A DNA stretch of 64,000 bases from Ursus arctos (lineage: Eukaryota > Chordata > Mammalia > Carnivora > Ursidae), in contig NW_026623089.1 of the NCBI RefSeq assembly GCF_023065955.2, forward strand, positions 31,588,767 to 31,652,766, in the 5' to 3' direction. Positions within the stretch are counted from its first letter, which is position 1, and each line of letters starts with the position of its first letter. The position numbers and the translations under genes are program-made. The notes beneath the pieces are model-generated. The model was not told the DNA's origin, made no database searches, and saw only the letters and a program-made list of their open reading frames with translations. Positions 39,746 to 64,000 of the stretch are shown here, one piece after another.

Positions 39746-39960
39746 GGGGCGACTGGGTAGCTTGGTTGAGCATCCGACTCTTGGTTTCAGCTCAGGTCAT
39801 GATCTTGGGGTTGTGAGATCCAGCCCCATGTTGGGCTCCCTGCTCAGTGTGGAGGCTGCTGGGGATTCCCCCCCCCCCGCCTCTACCTCCCCCTTTGCTC
39901 CTCCCACTGTGTGTGCATAGGTGCACTCTCTCAAAATAAATAAATAAAATCTTAAAATTT
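39746..39960 (+). mobile_element. CAN-SINE shared by both duplication copies
   Basis: Head ggggcgactgggtagctt. Paralogue of 2910-3128. Confidence 0.92.
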
Positions 39961-41039
39961 TCAAAAATAAAAAAAGAAACCTTTGTACTGATTTTATATA
40001 GCTTTTTTTCAATTTATTCAACAATTGTATAAATTATCTAAATGCATGTTGTACTGGGATTTTATGCTTTCAGCTTGTCAGGAGCTACATGCCCTCGTGT
40101 GAGTAAATACATGAGAAATCTGAAGTGTTCTGAATATGTAATTTTTTTCTCTTTCATCTCAAAAGAAATAAAATAGCCTCACAGAAATGTACCAATGACC
40201 TAGGTCAAAACTGAAAGGAGAGTGCCCTGTCCAGCAAGGACTTTAAAGTTAAACCTTTAGCGAAAGCCATGTTCTGACCACACAATTACTTCAGAAAACA
40301 AAGAGCAAATAAAGAAATAGAAATCTGGCTATGAACTCCCAATGAATTCCCTAGCTTGCTCAAGAGTTTGATAAAATTTTTCTGTGTTCTGAGTATGAAA
40401 TATTTTCTCAACAAATTAGTTTACTTTTACTTCTCTCCAAATTAGATAACTAATGAATCAGACTATAAACTCTCCTAAATTCAACAGAACTTTTTAAATC
40501 GACTATAAGGATTAATAAGGATTAATAAACATTTATATAAATTTAAAACAAAAGAAAATTTCTAGAAAAGAAAAATTGAACTTCTAACACTTTAAATGGC
40601 AGCTTTTTTTAGTCTGTAACTCAGAACAAAAAAATTTAACTGTCCTTTAAAGGAAATGGCCTAAATTACTAGTTTAAAAGATAATAAGCCAATGAATGCA
40701 AGTTGAAAGAAACCATACTAAGTAAACTTTAGTAATTTTTAAAATATAACAAGAAAACCTCAAATACATGAAAATTAAACCACACACTTCTAAGTCATCA
40801 TTGGGTAAAAGAATAAGTCACAAGAAAAATATTAATTAAATAATGATGAAAATTCAACCTACTAGAATTTGTGGGGAGGCAGCTAACACAGGACACTTAG
40901 AGGAAAACTTAAAGCTTTAGAATACCTAAAATAGAAAGAGAAGAAAAATCTCAAATCAATGATATCATTTTCCACCTTCACATAAAAGAGAACATTAAAT
41001 TCAAAGCAAGCAGGGAAGTGGAAATAAAATATAAAAGCA

Positions 41040-41238
41040 GGGGCGCCTGGGTGGCACAGCGGTTAAGCGTCTGCCTTCGGCTCAGGGCGTGATCCCGGCG
41101 TTATGGGATCGAGCCCCACATCAGGCTCTTCCGCTATGAGACTGCTGCTTCCTCTCCCACTCCCCCTGCTTGTGTTCCCTCTCTCCCTGGCTGTCACTCT
41201 CTATTAAATAAATAAATAAATAAAATCTTTTAAAAAAT
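41040..41238 (+). mobile_element. CAN-SINE specific to duplication copy 2
   Basis: Head ggggcgcctgggtggcacag. Flanks atataaaagca. Empty site near 4250 in copy 1. Confidence 0.95.
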
Positions 41239-41850
41239 ATATAAAAGCAAAAATGAATGAAAGAAAAAAGATAAAAGCAAAAGTTAAAACTAATGAAAGC
41301 AGAAGCTGATTCTTTTTTTAAAGATTAATAAAATTTATAAATCTCAATATAGAAAAAAAAGGAAAACATACCAATATCAGGAATAAAAGAAGGGACATCA
41401 CTACAGTGGCTTCAGAACATTAAAGGATAAGAGATTATTACAAACAACACTTTTGACAACCCAGGTGAGAAGGGCAAATTCTTTAAAAGACACAAAATCC
41501 CGTATCGGACCCAACAAGAAATGGAAAGCTTGAGCAGTCCTATATAAATTTTGAAGGTAAATAAAAACTTTCCAACAAAGGAAACTCCAGGCTCATATGG
41601 CTTCCCTGGTTAACTCCACCACTAATAAAAGGAAAAAGGAAAAATAATATATCAATACCACATAAAATCATTCAGGAAAGAAGTGAAGACATTTCTGAAC
41701 TCATTTTGTGAGGCCAGTAAATACCCCGATTCCAGAACTAATGACATTGCAAGGCAAAGGAACTACAGACCAGTAACTTTCATGAATAAAGATGTAAAAA
41801 CCCTTAACAAAACATTATCAAATGGAATTCAGTATTAAAGGTATCATATA

Positions 41851-42056
41851 GGGGCGCCTGGGTGGCTCAGTTTTTAAGCATCTGCCTTCCGCTCAGGTCA
41901 TGATTCCAGGGTCCTGGGATCGAGCCCCACATCAGGCTCCCTGCTCTGCTGGGAGCCTGCTTCTCCCTCTCCCGCTCCCCCTGCTTGTGTTCCCTCTCTT
42001 GCTGTGTCTGTCTCTGTCAAATAAAATCTTAAAAAAAATTTTTTTTTAATTTAAAA
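41851..42056 (+). mobile_element. CAN-SINE inside an ancient L1
   Basis: Target duplication attaaaggtatcatat at 41834 and 42057. Confidence 0.95.
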
Positions 42057-42238
42057 ATTAAAGGTATCATATGTCACGACAAAGGAGTTTATCTTCGCTG
42101 TGCACAGTTAGTTTAACATCCGAAAATTAATCAACATAATTCAAAATATCAATAAAGGAGAAAAGTATGTGATTTTTTTCCAGTGGATGCAGAGGATACA
42201 GAAAAAAAGCATTTAACAAAGCTCAATACCATTTCCTG

Positions 42239-42603
42239 TGTTAAAATGAAAATCACAGGCCCCAAAATGTGTCACTTCTGTTAAGATCCCACTCAAGACT
42301 TCATGCCTAGACTACCTGCAGTTTCAACCCACCCAAGAATGTAACTTTTAACCAGTCAACATAGAATTCACTGGTCAGGACTAGGAAATTTACCTATAGA
42401 CAGCTTCTGTTCCCCTTACAAGGTCTTCCTCACCTGAAACAATGTATTTTTCCAGCTTCCTCTCTGCCTTTAAAAACCTTTCCTTTTCTGAGGCTCCACG
42501 GAGCTCCTTTCTGATTGCTAGATGGGATGCTGCCTGATCATGAATCATTTGATAAAGCCAATTTGAATTTTAAATTACTCAGTTGAATTTTTGTTGTTTA
42601 ACA
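42239..42603 (+). mobile_element. probable solo LTR of an endogenous retrovirus-like element
   Basis: A 365-bp block with TG...CA ends (tgttaaaatgaaaatc to gttgtttaaca) interrupts the old L1. It has a GATAAA/AATAAA-like polyadenylation region near the 3' end. A second, inverted and partial copy lies at 42932-43095. No viral coding sequence is present. The family is not identified and no clean target duplication was seen. Confidence 0.55.
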
Positions 42604-42931
42604 CATGATTAAAAGACTTTTTAAGACTATATCCTTCCTCTCCTTTGGAAGGGGACTTTCTCAACCTGGTAAAGGGCACCCATGTAAAACCTATGGCTAT
42701 TAACATATAAAATGAGGAAAGGCTCAAGTTTTCTCCCGAGGATCAGGAATAGAGGAAAGATAACCAGTCTCACCATTTTTATTTAACACCGTACTGGAGA
42801 TCCTAATCAGTTTATTAAGGCAAGGGAAAAATAGAAAGCATTTCAGTTTGGGGAAAGAGGGAAGTCTGGGTGTGATTTGTTTCTGTTTCTTTTTAAAGAA
42901 ACGTTACAAAAAAGATCAGTTTAATAAGCCT

Positions 42932-43095
42932 TGTTAAAAAACAAAATTCAACTGAGTAAATTTGAAGATCTAATTGGCTGTATTAAATGATTTATGAATC
43001 AGGCAGCATCCATCTAGCAAATAGATGACTTTCTCAAGAGATACACAAAATGAAAGGCTTTTTAGAAGGAGGGTGGGAGAAGAGAATAGCAAAAG
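42932..43095 (-). mobile_element. inverted partial copy of the LTR-like repeat
   Basis: Its reverse complement ends ctcagttgaattttgttttt-taaca and contains gatgctgcctgattcataaa, matching 42517-42603. The repeat is broken on the right by SINEs. Confidence 0.6.
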
Positions 43096-43101
43096 AACAG
43101 G

Positions 43102-43265
43102 ATTTTTTTTAAAGATTTTATTTATTTGACAGAGAGAGAGAGAGCACAAGCGGTGGGCAGGGGGCGGGGGGGGGGGGGCGGTGGAGAAGCAGGCTCCCTG
43201 CTGAGCAAGGAGCTCAATCCCAGGACCCTGGAATCATGACCTGAGCCAAAGACAAATGCTTAACC
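43102..43265 (-). mobile_element. CAN-SINE, head truncated
   Basis: Antisense, with a long G-rich run near 43163. It ends at gcttaaccgatta without the terminal head. Confidence 0.85.
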
Positions 43266-43317
43266 GATTATATACCTTAAAGGGTCACAAGGACTGTGCA
43301 AATGTAATTAAATAAAG

Positions 43318-43533
43318 GATTTTATTTATTTATTTGACTGAGAGAGTGCGCCCTGCGAGAGAGAGACAAAGAGAGCATGAGCAGGGGTGGGAGTGTGGGG
43401 GGAGGGGTAGAGGGAGAGGAAGAAGGAGACTCCCCACTGAGCAGGGGGTCCAATGCAGGACTCTATCCCAGAACTCCGGGATCATGGCCTGAATTGAAGG
43501 CACATGCTTAACCGACTGAGCCACCTAAGCACC
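43318..43533 (-). mobile_element. CAN-SINE in the intergenic region
   Basis: Antisense. T-tail ttttatttatttatttgac, head complement gccacctaagcacc. Confidence 0.92.
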
Positions 43534-43739
43534 ACTCTACAGGATTTTAAAATGAGGATGTTATCCTAAACTGGACAGGTAGATCAAATGTAATCACACA
43601 GTCCTTAGGAGAGGGAGGTAGGGAGACAGGAGTAAGCTGGAGAAGATAAGCAAGAGGATGGGACTGATGGGAGGAAGGAGTCATGAGCCAAGGAATGCTG
43701 GCAGCATCTCAATGCCGTAAAGGCAGGGAAATGGATTCT

Positions 43740-43909
43740 TTCCTAGAGCCTCAAAAGGAAGCAGCCATGCCAGCACCTTGATTTTAGCCCATGAACACGG
43801 ATATTGGACTTTTGAACTTCAGAGTTATAAGCAAGCAGTAAATCTGTGTTGTTTTGAGCCACTAACTCAGTGGTAATTTGCTATAGTGGCATTAGGAAAC
43901 TCATACCAA
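43740..43909 (+). mobile_element. MLT1-like (ERVL-MaLR) LTR 3' fragment
   Basis: The series agcctcaaaaggaagcagcc, caccttgattttagccca, gtgttgttttgagccactaa and ggtaatttgctatagtggca follows the known 3' half of MLT1 LTRs. No coding part. Confidence 0.7.
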
Positions 43910-44054
43910 TACTATCTGCCTCCTAGGTTTATGAGAAAGGTTAATTAACACGAAACATGCAAAGTGGCAAACACATTGTAAGGAGATTCAGAAGCTGAAG
44001 GATGGGGAAAGTGATGATGGAGGAGTTTACAAGTTTCAAGAAGAATCTCAGGGT

Positions 44055-44256
44055 AGGCGCGCCTGGGTGGTGCAGTTGGGTGACCATCCAACTCGTGGTT
44101 TTGGCTTGGGTGGTGATCTCGGGGTCCTGGGATCAAGCCCTATGCCAGGCTCATGCTGAGTTCAGAGTTTGCTAAAGTTTCTGTCTCCCTCTGCCCCTTA
44201 CAACTCTCTCTCTCTCTCTCTCAAATAAATACACTAATTAATTAAAAATAAAGAAT
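44055..44256 (+). mobile_element. CAN-SINE in the intergenic region
   Basis: Head ggcgcgcctgggtggtgcag. Flanks aagaatctcagggtagg and aagaatcccagggtagg. Confidence 0.94.
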
Positions 44257-44329
44257 CCCAGGGTAGGCTTTACGGAGAAGGTAACTTTGGAGCAATACGC
44301 AAGACTGTTTGGTGGCACACACATTGGCT

Positions 44330-44510
44330 AATACTTCCGTTAAAATCTTTTCATTTACTAATCAAGGTTTAAGGGAATATAATATAGTTTTAATTTGTAC
44401 CTTTTATTTCTAAGATCTTTTCATGTGTTTGGGAACCATTTCATTTCCTTTTCTGTAATCTGTCCATTAAAATCATATGCCCATGTTTTCAATCTTTCAA
44501 ATTTTCCCTG
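44330..44510 (-). mobile_element. possible ancient L1 3' fragment, antisense
   Basis: The run agatcttttcatgtgtttgg ... aaccatttcatttcc resembles antisense old L1 3' sequence. Weak call. Confidence 0.4.
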
Positions 44511-45544
44511 GCATACTGTACGGTAGGAAAACAGCAAGTTGTAGAATATTGTGTGCAATATAAGCCCCACGGTGAAGAATCCTTTTTTATCTCATGTGTA
44601 TATATATGTTATGTGTGAATATATACTTTGGACATATCTTATGTATATGTACATCTAGCCTCATATGTTGTCCTAAAAATGCATGAAAAGTATGAAAAGT
44701 TTTCTCCAGGAGATGAGCTGGCAGAAGGTTAATAGGTGATGCTCATTTCATATACTTAAACACATACGAAAAAAATGATTGAAATTATTTGACTTATATA
44801 AGATGTTGAGTTGTCTATGTACTAGATAAAGACTTTAGGATCATAGCATCACACAAGCCACTGCGCTTGTGTTAGGTATAAAACAATGTGCTGGAAAGTA
44901 GAAAAAAGAATATCTAGCGATGCCCCCCGGGGATCTTGTTCTAGGAGAGAGGGCAAAGAATGACACTTAGAAGATTTGATTAGCCATATAAAAAAGCATA
45001 TGTTAATACTTGACTCTAAGTCTGAAACAAACTCATGTGAACAGGTCAAATCTTTGGTATTCAAAGTGACACCAAAGCAGAGACATGAATTGTAACAGGG
45101 ATTATTCCTCCCCCCCTCCCATCACTGAAATTCTCACTGACACTCGGCTCCTGGACACAACTTTTCTCACTTCCAAATCCAAACCTCAAGTAACTGTAGG
45201 TAACACTGAGCCAAGAGAGCTTTCCTGCCCTCTCCCCCTTTGCCCCTCTCTGTGCTTATCATTATAAGGATGGCGTGGTGCAGCTGCTTTGGACTCTATT
45301 TTCTTCCATTTCTTACCTGTATTATGCACAAAAGAAGGAAAGCCTAAGAACCGGCTCAGCAAATAATAATGCTTCCCATCTACAACATGCAGAGGACAAA
45401 TGGCCGTGTGGTAGCTTACACCAATCATTGGTTTTGTATCACAGTGATAACATAGTAACAGCTCAATATGAGGTAAGTATGTGTGGTGGCAAACACAAGT
45501 GTTACAGAGTATAAAGAACAGCACAGCACATGTGTAATGAAGTT
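44511..45544. other. intergenic sequence between the two CYP2C genes
   Basis: No gene, SINE or L1 recognised. Short open frames only. Confidence 0.55.
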
Positions 45545-45559
45545 CTGGAAACTTCGCTT

Positions 45560-45768
45560 TTTTTTTTTTTTTTTAAGATTTTATTTATTTGAGAGAGTGA
45601 GAGAGAACGACAGTGAAAACGAACTCGAGCCACAGAGGAGCAGAGGGAGAGGCAGAAGCAGACTCCCCACTGAGAAGGGAGCCCAAAGTGGGGCCCGGTC
45701 ACGGGACTCCAGGATCATGAACTGAGCCACAGGCAGACGCTCAACCGACTGAGCCACGCAGGCGCCCC
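45560..45768 (-). mobile_element. CAN-SINE at the 3' end of the - gene
   Basis: Target duplication ctggaaactt at 45545 and 45769. It sits just past the candidate poly(A) signal. In gene orientation the SINE is sense. Confidence 0.95.
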
Positions 45769-45780
45769 TGGAAACTTTCC

Positions 45781-45786
45781 TTTAAT
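45781..45786 (-). promoter_or_regulatory. candidate polyadenylation signal ATTAAA of the - CYP2C gene
   Basis: TTTAAT on the + strand reads ATTAAA on the gene strand, 152 bases past the stop. A SINE inserted just beyond it (45560-45768), so the cleavage region may lie within or next to the SINE. Confidence 0.45.
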
Positions 45787-45938
45787 GGAGGTTGGATGTT
45801 CACTGGGTACGGAGGGAATGGGGAACTAGGAGAAGAGGTCAGAGAAAGCATCCCCAGCAGGGACAAGAGGTGAATGATGCCCCAGACGAGGAGGAGCTAC
45901 AGAGAACTGCTGGCAGCAGGCGGATGGTCTGTCCTTCC

Positions 45939-60931
<14,993 letters not shown>

Positions 60932-61211
60932 CTAGGAATTATTTGATGTAGTTATTTGCTGGTTTGCCAGCATATGTAATTACAATAAATCTAAAATAAC
61001 ACATTGTATAAAGCTAAGCAAATGTAGAAACTGGAGAGCGCAGTGTGAAAATAACAACTGTATGGTATGGCAAATTGTACGGATTAGTTGACCCAATCAC
61101 CATTTCCTATTCCTTTATCCCCTGCTTGCCTACAAATTCCATTTCGTAGCCTCTTTTGCAGCTACACTGGCCAAGCAACCTATTTCTTACCAATGGCCTA
61201 CATTGTTTTAC

Positions 61212-61422
61212 TAAATATTTTATTTCATTTATGTGTGAGAGAGAAAGAGTGAGAGAGCGAGCACATGAGTGGGGCGGGGAGGGGTGGAGGAAAGGGCAAA
61301 GGGTGAGGGAGAAGCAGACTTCCCACTGAGCAGGAAGCCCGATGTCAGGCTCGATCCAGGACCCTGGAATCATGACCTGAGCCGAAGGCAGCCACTTAAC
61401 CGACTAAGCCACCCAGGCACCC
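61212..61422 (-). mobile_element. CAN-SINE in intron 5 of the - gene
   Basis: Antisense. Flanks aatggccta at 61192 and 61424. Confidence 0.93.
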
Positions 61423-62629
61423 CTAATGGCCTATCGATGTCTCTTTCTTTCCTTCCTCTATCTATACAGATATGTTAGTGGAGGCAGCGGAGACATCATC
61501 TTGAAACATGATGAACATGAAGCCTACACGGTAAGTATGCTAAAGAAAAATGGAAGGCACCTGGGTCCATGATACTTCAGGGCTACTGTACAAGTCCTAG
61601 ACTGCCCAACATGAGATTCTCTGTACCTGAGATAAATAAACCCATTCATTCTCTAAAACATTGTTAATTAGGTTTTCTCTTGTTGGTTGGCAAACACAAT
61701 CTTAACTCATAGAAATGAGTAAGAGCCGTATCTCAAAAAATGGTATAAACAAGGATCGAGATTTTGCAATTCTCTTCTTCTGTTATAGAATTTATGTGGA
61801 CTCTATATTGCCTAAAAACTCATTATGAAGTTGAAAATGTGCAAAAGCTAACATGGCAGCACATCTTAGAACAGATTATACAAAGAATGGATTTACAAAG
61901 CCAAAAGGGGGCCAGCTGCTATTGTATTCCAGACATAAGGCAGGAAGCAATTTGGTTTAGGAAACAAGTACAGGAATTAATGGAGATGAACAAATAGAAG
62001 AAATATTACAGACATGAAGACAGAAAACTTGGGCATTAACTGCCCATAAGGGATGAAGCAGAGTGTAGAAGAAAGGCAGATGCTCAGAATAAGAGACTGA
62101 ATAGAGATCTCAAAAACTTTACCTGGGGAGAATAAAAGCACCTCACAAGGACAACTAAAGTTGGTTAAGGAGAAGGGTGATACAAAACTGAAAGAGAGCA
62201 ACACTGGGGTCATTTGAAATACTGACTATGGAGGTCACTAAAATACAATACAAAAAGAAAAAATCTTCCCATCCAGTTCTTTAGGCCAACATTAATTTAA
62301 CAAGGTTCTAACAATCCACAAGCGACCTGTGGCATGCCTAACATGTCATCAACTCCATTAAGACAGGCTTAACCTCAACACCTATACTTGCTAGACCCAT
62401 CATTGTCACACACTTTTCTAAACGTTCCAACCCAAAACTACTCTAACGACATGAAAAAAATAGGGCACTTATAAACCATTATTAGCATTTCCATCTGTTG
62501 AAGAGAATTTGAAGATTCAGTGCTTACATACACAAAGATTATCAATTATAGCCATTTTAAGCCTAAGTTTTCTTCTAAGAGTTTTATAGTTTTAGCACTT
62601 ACATTTAGGTCTTTGATCCACCAGACTTC
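61423..62629. other. intron 5 of the - gene, unassigned part
   Basis: No exon 5 homologue on the - strand and no clear repeat. Short open frames only. Confidence 0.5.
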
Positions 62630-63350
62630 TTCCCAAGGTTAAATATAAAGTTATCATATGACCCAGTAATTCTACCACCACGGATATATACCCAGCAGAA
62701 ATTAAAACATAGGTACACACAAACACTTGCACACAAATGTCCATAGAAGCATTATTCATAAGAGTCAAAAGCCCAGGAGCACCTGGGTGGCTCACTTGGT
62801 TAAGCATCTGCCTTCCGTTCAGGTCATGATCCCGGGTGGTGGGATCGAGCCCGGCCCTGGGCTCCCTGCTTCTCCCTCTCCCTGTTCCCCTGGCTTGTGC
62901 TCTCTCGTTTTCTCTAATAAATAAATAAAATCCTAAAAAAGACAAAAAACAAAAAACATCCAAAACCCCAGAAACAATCAAAATGTCCATCAACCAAGGA
63001 GTGGATATATAAAATTATGGTATATGCACTCTGGAATATCATTCAAACATGTAAAGGAGTAAAGTGAAAGAAGCTAGAACAAAAGACCACATACCATATA
63101 ATTCCATTAATATGAAACATCCAGAATAGCCATCTACAGAGACAGAAAGTAGAGTAGTGATGCCTGAAGCTGGAAGGGTTTGGGGACAGGGAGATGACTA
63201 CTCAAGCTTATGGGGCTTCTTTTGAGGGTGATGAAAATGTTTGGTATTGATTGTGGCAGTGGTTGCACAACTCTGAAAATACACAATTGCTGAATTATAT
63301 TTGAAATGTGGGAAGGGTATGGCTTGTGAATTATACTCAGTAAAGATATT
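62630..63350 (+). mobile_element. ancient L1 3' end
   Basis: Contains atatgacccagtaattctac, aaatgtccatcaaccaagga and a 3' UTR-like block ending near attatactcagtaaag. A SINE interrupts it at 62776-62945. Confidence 0.7.
62776..62945 (+). mobile_element. CAN-SINE inside an ancient L1
   Basis: Head aggagcacctgggtggctca, short body, tail aaataaataaaatccta. Confidence 0.92.
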
Positions 63351-63852
63351 AACAAGAAAAAAGGGATAATAAGCTAGAATCTAAATACAATAATGAAGTC
63401 CAGAGGAACAATGCAGCTTTTAAATATAGTATTAAGGAAATTCCATTAATTGAAATGTCAGAGCCCAGGGTAGTGCAGAGGGTTCCGAGCATTAAGGAAA
63501 TCCCTCAAAATATGAGCAAATACAAAAACATTCATATAGGTGTCTTCTTCTGGGAATGTGTCCATACTTTGTGGGTGTGTGTTGCAATAAAACTTTATTT
63601 ATAAAAACAGGTGACCTTTGCCAGTCTTTGGTCTAAATAAAAGTGAGAGGGGAATAGTGTTGGTAAGCCACCACATTTTTGAATATTATATAAAAACAAC
63701 AAGAGAGGGAGCTCTATAAAGTTAGAAAAACCATCCTAAACCACACGACTCCTTCTAAAAGTTGCAGAAAACAACTGTCATATAAAAATAAACAGAAAAT
63801 TATTAAGGTAAAATCTCATAAAAAGTTATTATTTCCCAAAAAAGAAAAAGAG

Positions 63853-64000
63853 AGGTGCCTGCGTGGCTCAGTCCGTTAAAACGTCTACCTTCAGCTCAGG
63901 CAACGAAGCCTGGGATCAAGCTTCAAGTTGGGCTCCCCACTCAGAGGGGAATCTGCTTCTCCCTTTGCCCCTCCCAAAACTCGTGCTCTCTCTCTCTCTC
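63853..64000 (+). mobile_element. CAN-SINE cut by the window end
   Basis: Head agaggtgcctgcgtggctca, with the TC-rich body reaching the last base. Confidence 0.88.

Larger units (their letters stand above)
36752..41555 (+). repeat. segmental duplication copy 2 (intergenic relic of a CYP2C intron)
   Basis: Collinear with 1-4836. Copy-specific insertions are a 5S rRNA fragment (36951-36988), a SINE at 38405-38580 and a SINE at 41040-41238, each with an empty site in copy 1. No CYP2C exon remains near it, so it looks like the leftover of a gene-array duplication or an unequal crossover. Confidence 0.9.
41560..42860 (+). mobile_element. ancient L1 ORF2 fragment interrupted by a SINE and an LTR
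   Basis: Degraded RT-region sequence is recognisable (gaggccagtaaataccccga, aactacagaccagtaacttt, tctcaccatttttatttaac). It is split by the SINE at 41851-42056 and the LTR-like insert at 42239-42603. It carries many stops. Confidence 0.65.

Noticed and set aside
41040..41120. tRNA genes at SINE heads
   Set aside because: The tRNA-like heads with A/B-box resemblance belong to CAN-SINEs with bodies, tails and target duplications and do not form an intact tRNA cloverleaf gene.
61000..64000. Exon 5 of the - CYP2C gene
   Set aside because: No - strand frame resembles the 59-residue exon 5 block, so it is presumed beyond the right end.

Overview
The window is vertebrate nuclear DNA from a carnivoran mammal. 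About 45 tRNA-derived CAN-SINE copies (a head like ggggcgcctgggtggc, a TC-rich centre and an AAATAAATAAAATCTTT tail) and several young L1 elements of one subfamily point to a caniform, probably an arctoid such as a bear, seal or mustelid. That narrower placement is inference from memory of SINE sequence and was not tested by search.

The protein-coding content is parts of two cytochrome P450 CYP2C genes placed tail to tail. On the + strand, exons 4-9 lie at 6125-6285, 7686-7862, 8775-8916, 12253-12440, 17245-17386 and 33404-33585. They read through without a stop or frameshift and end where a 490-residue CYP2C protein should end. On the - strand, exons 9, 8, 7 and 6 lie at 45939-46120, 48191-48332, 60445-60632 and 60790-60931, also intact. 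The 5' exons of both genes lie outside the window. Both keep the I-helix AGTETT, the K-helix ExxR and the heme-binding Cys loop, so both look able to encode microsomal monooxygenases.

Layout: 1-6124 is intron 3 of the + gene. Its first 4.8 kb is a segmental duplicate of 36752-41555 in the intergenic space, so a CYP2C intron copy survives there without exons. Intron 8 of the + gene is swollen to 16 kb by a chain of three L1 segments (19600-30077) inserted into a SINE tail, inside one arm of a roughly 0.9 kb inverted repeat. The intergenic region (33586-45938) holds an L1 with a 5' inversion (34035-36580), the duplicated intron segment with a 38-bp 5S rRNA-derived insert, old L1 pieces and LTR remnants. 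Intron 7 of the - gene holds another full-length young L1 (50981-57350) with an intact ORF1.

No new enzyme system, CRISPR array or defence locus is present. The more unusual observations concern retrotransposon mechanics: an L1 lineage with a SINE fixed in its 5' UTR, the L1 chain inside a single target-site duplication, and the tailless 5S retropseudogene. In the genes they are a GC-AG intron in the + gene, a 157-bp intron in the - gene and SINEs crowding splice sites. Most remaining sequence is intronic or intergenic DNA without recognisable coding potential.
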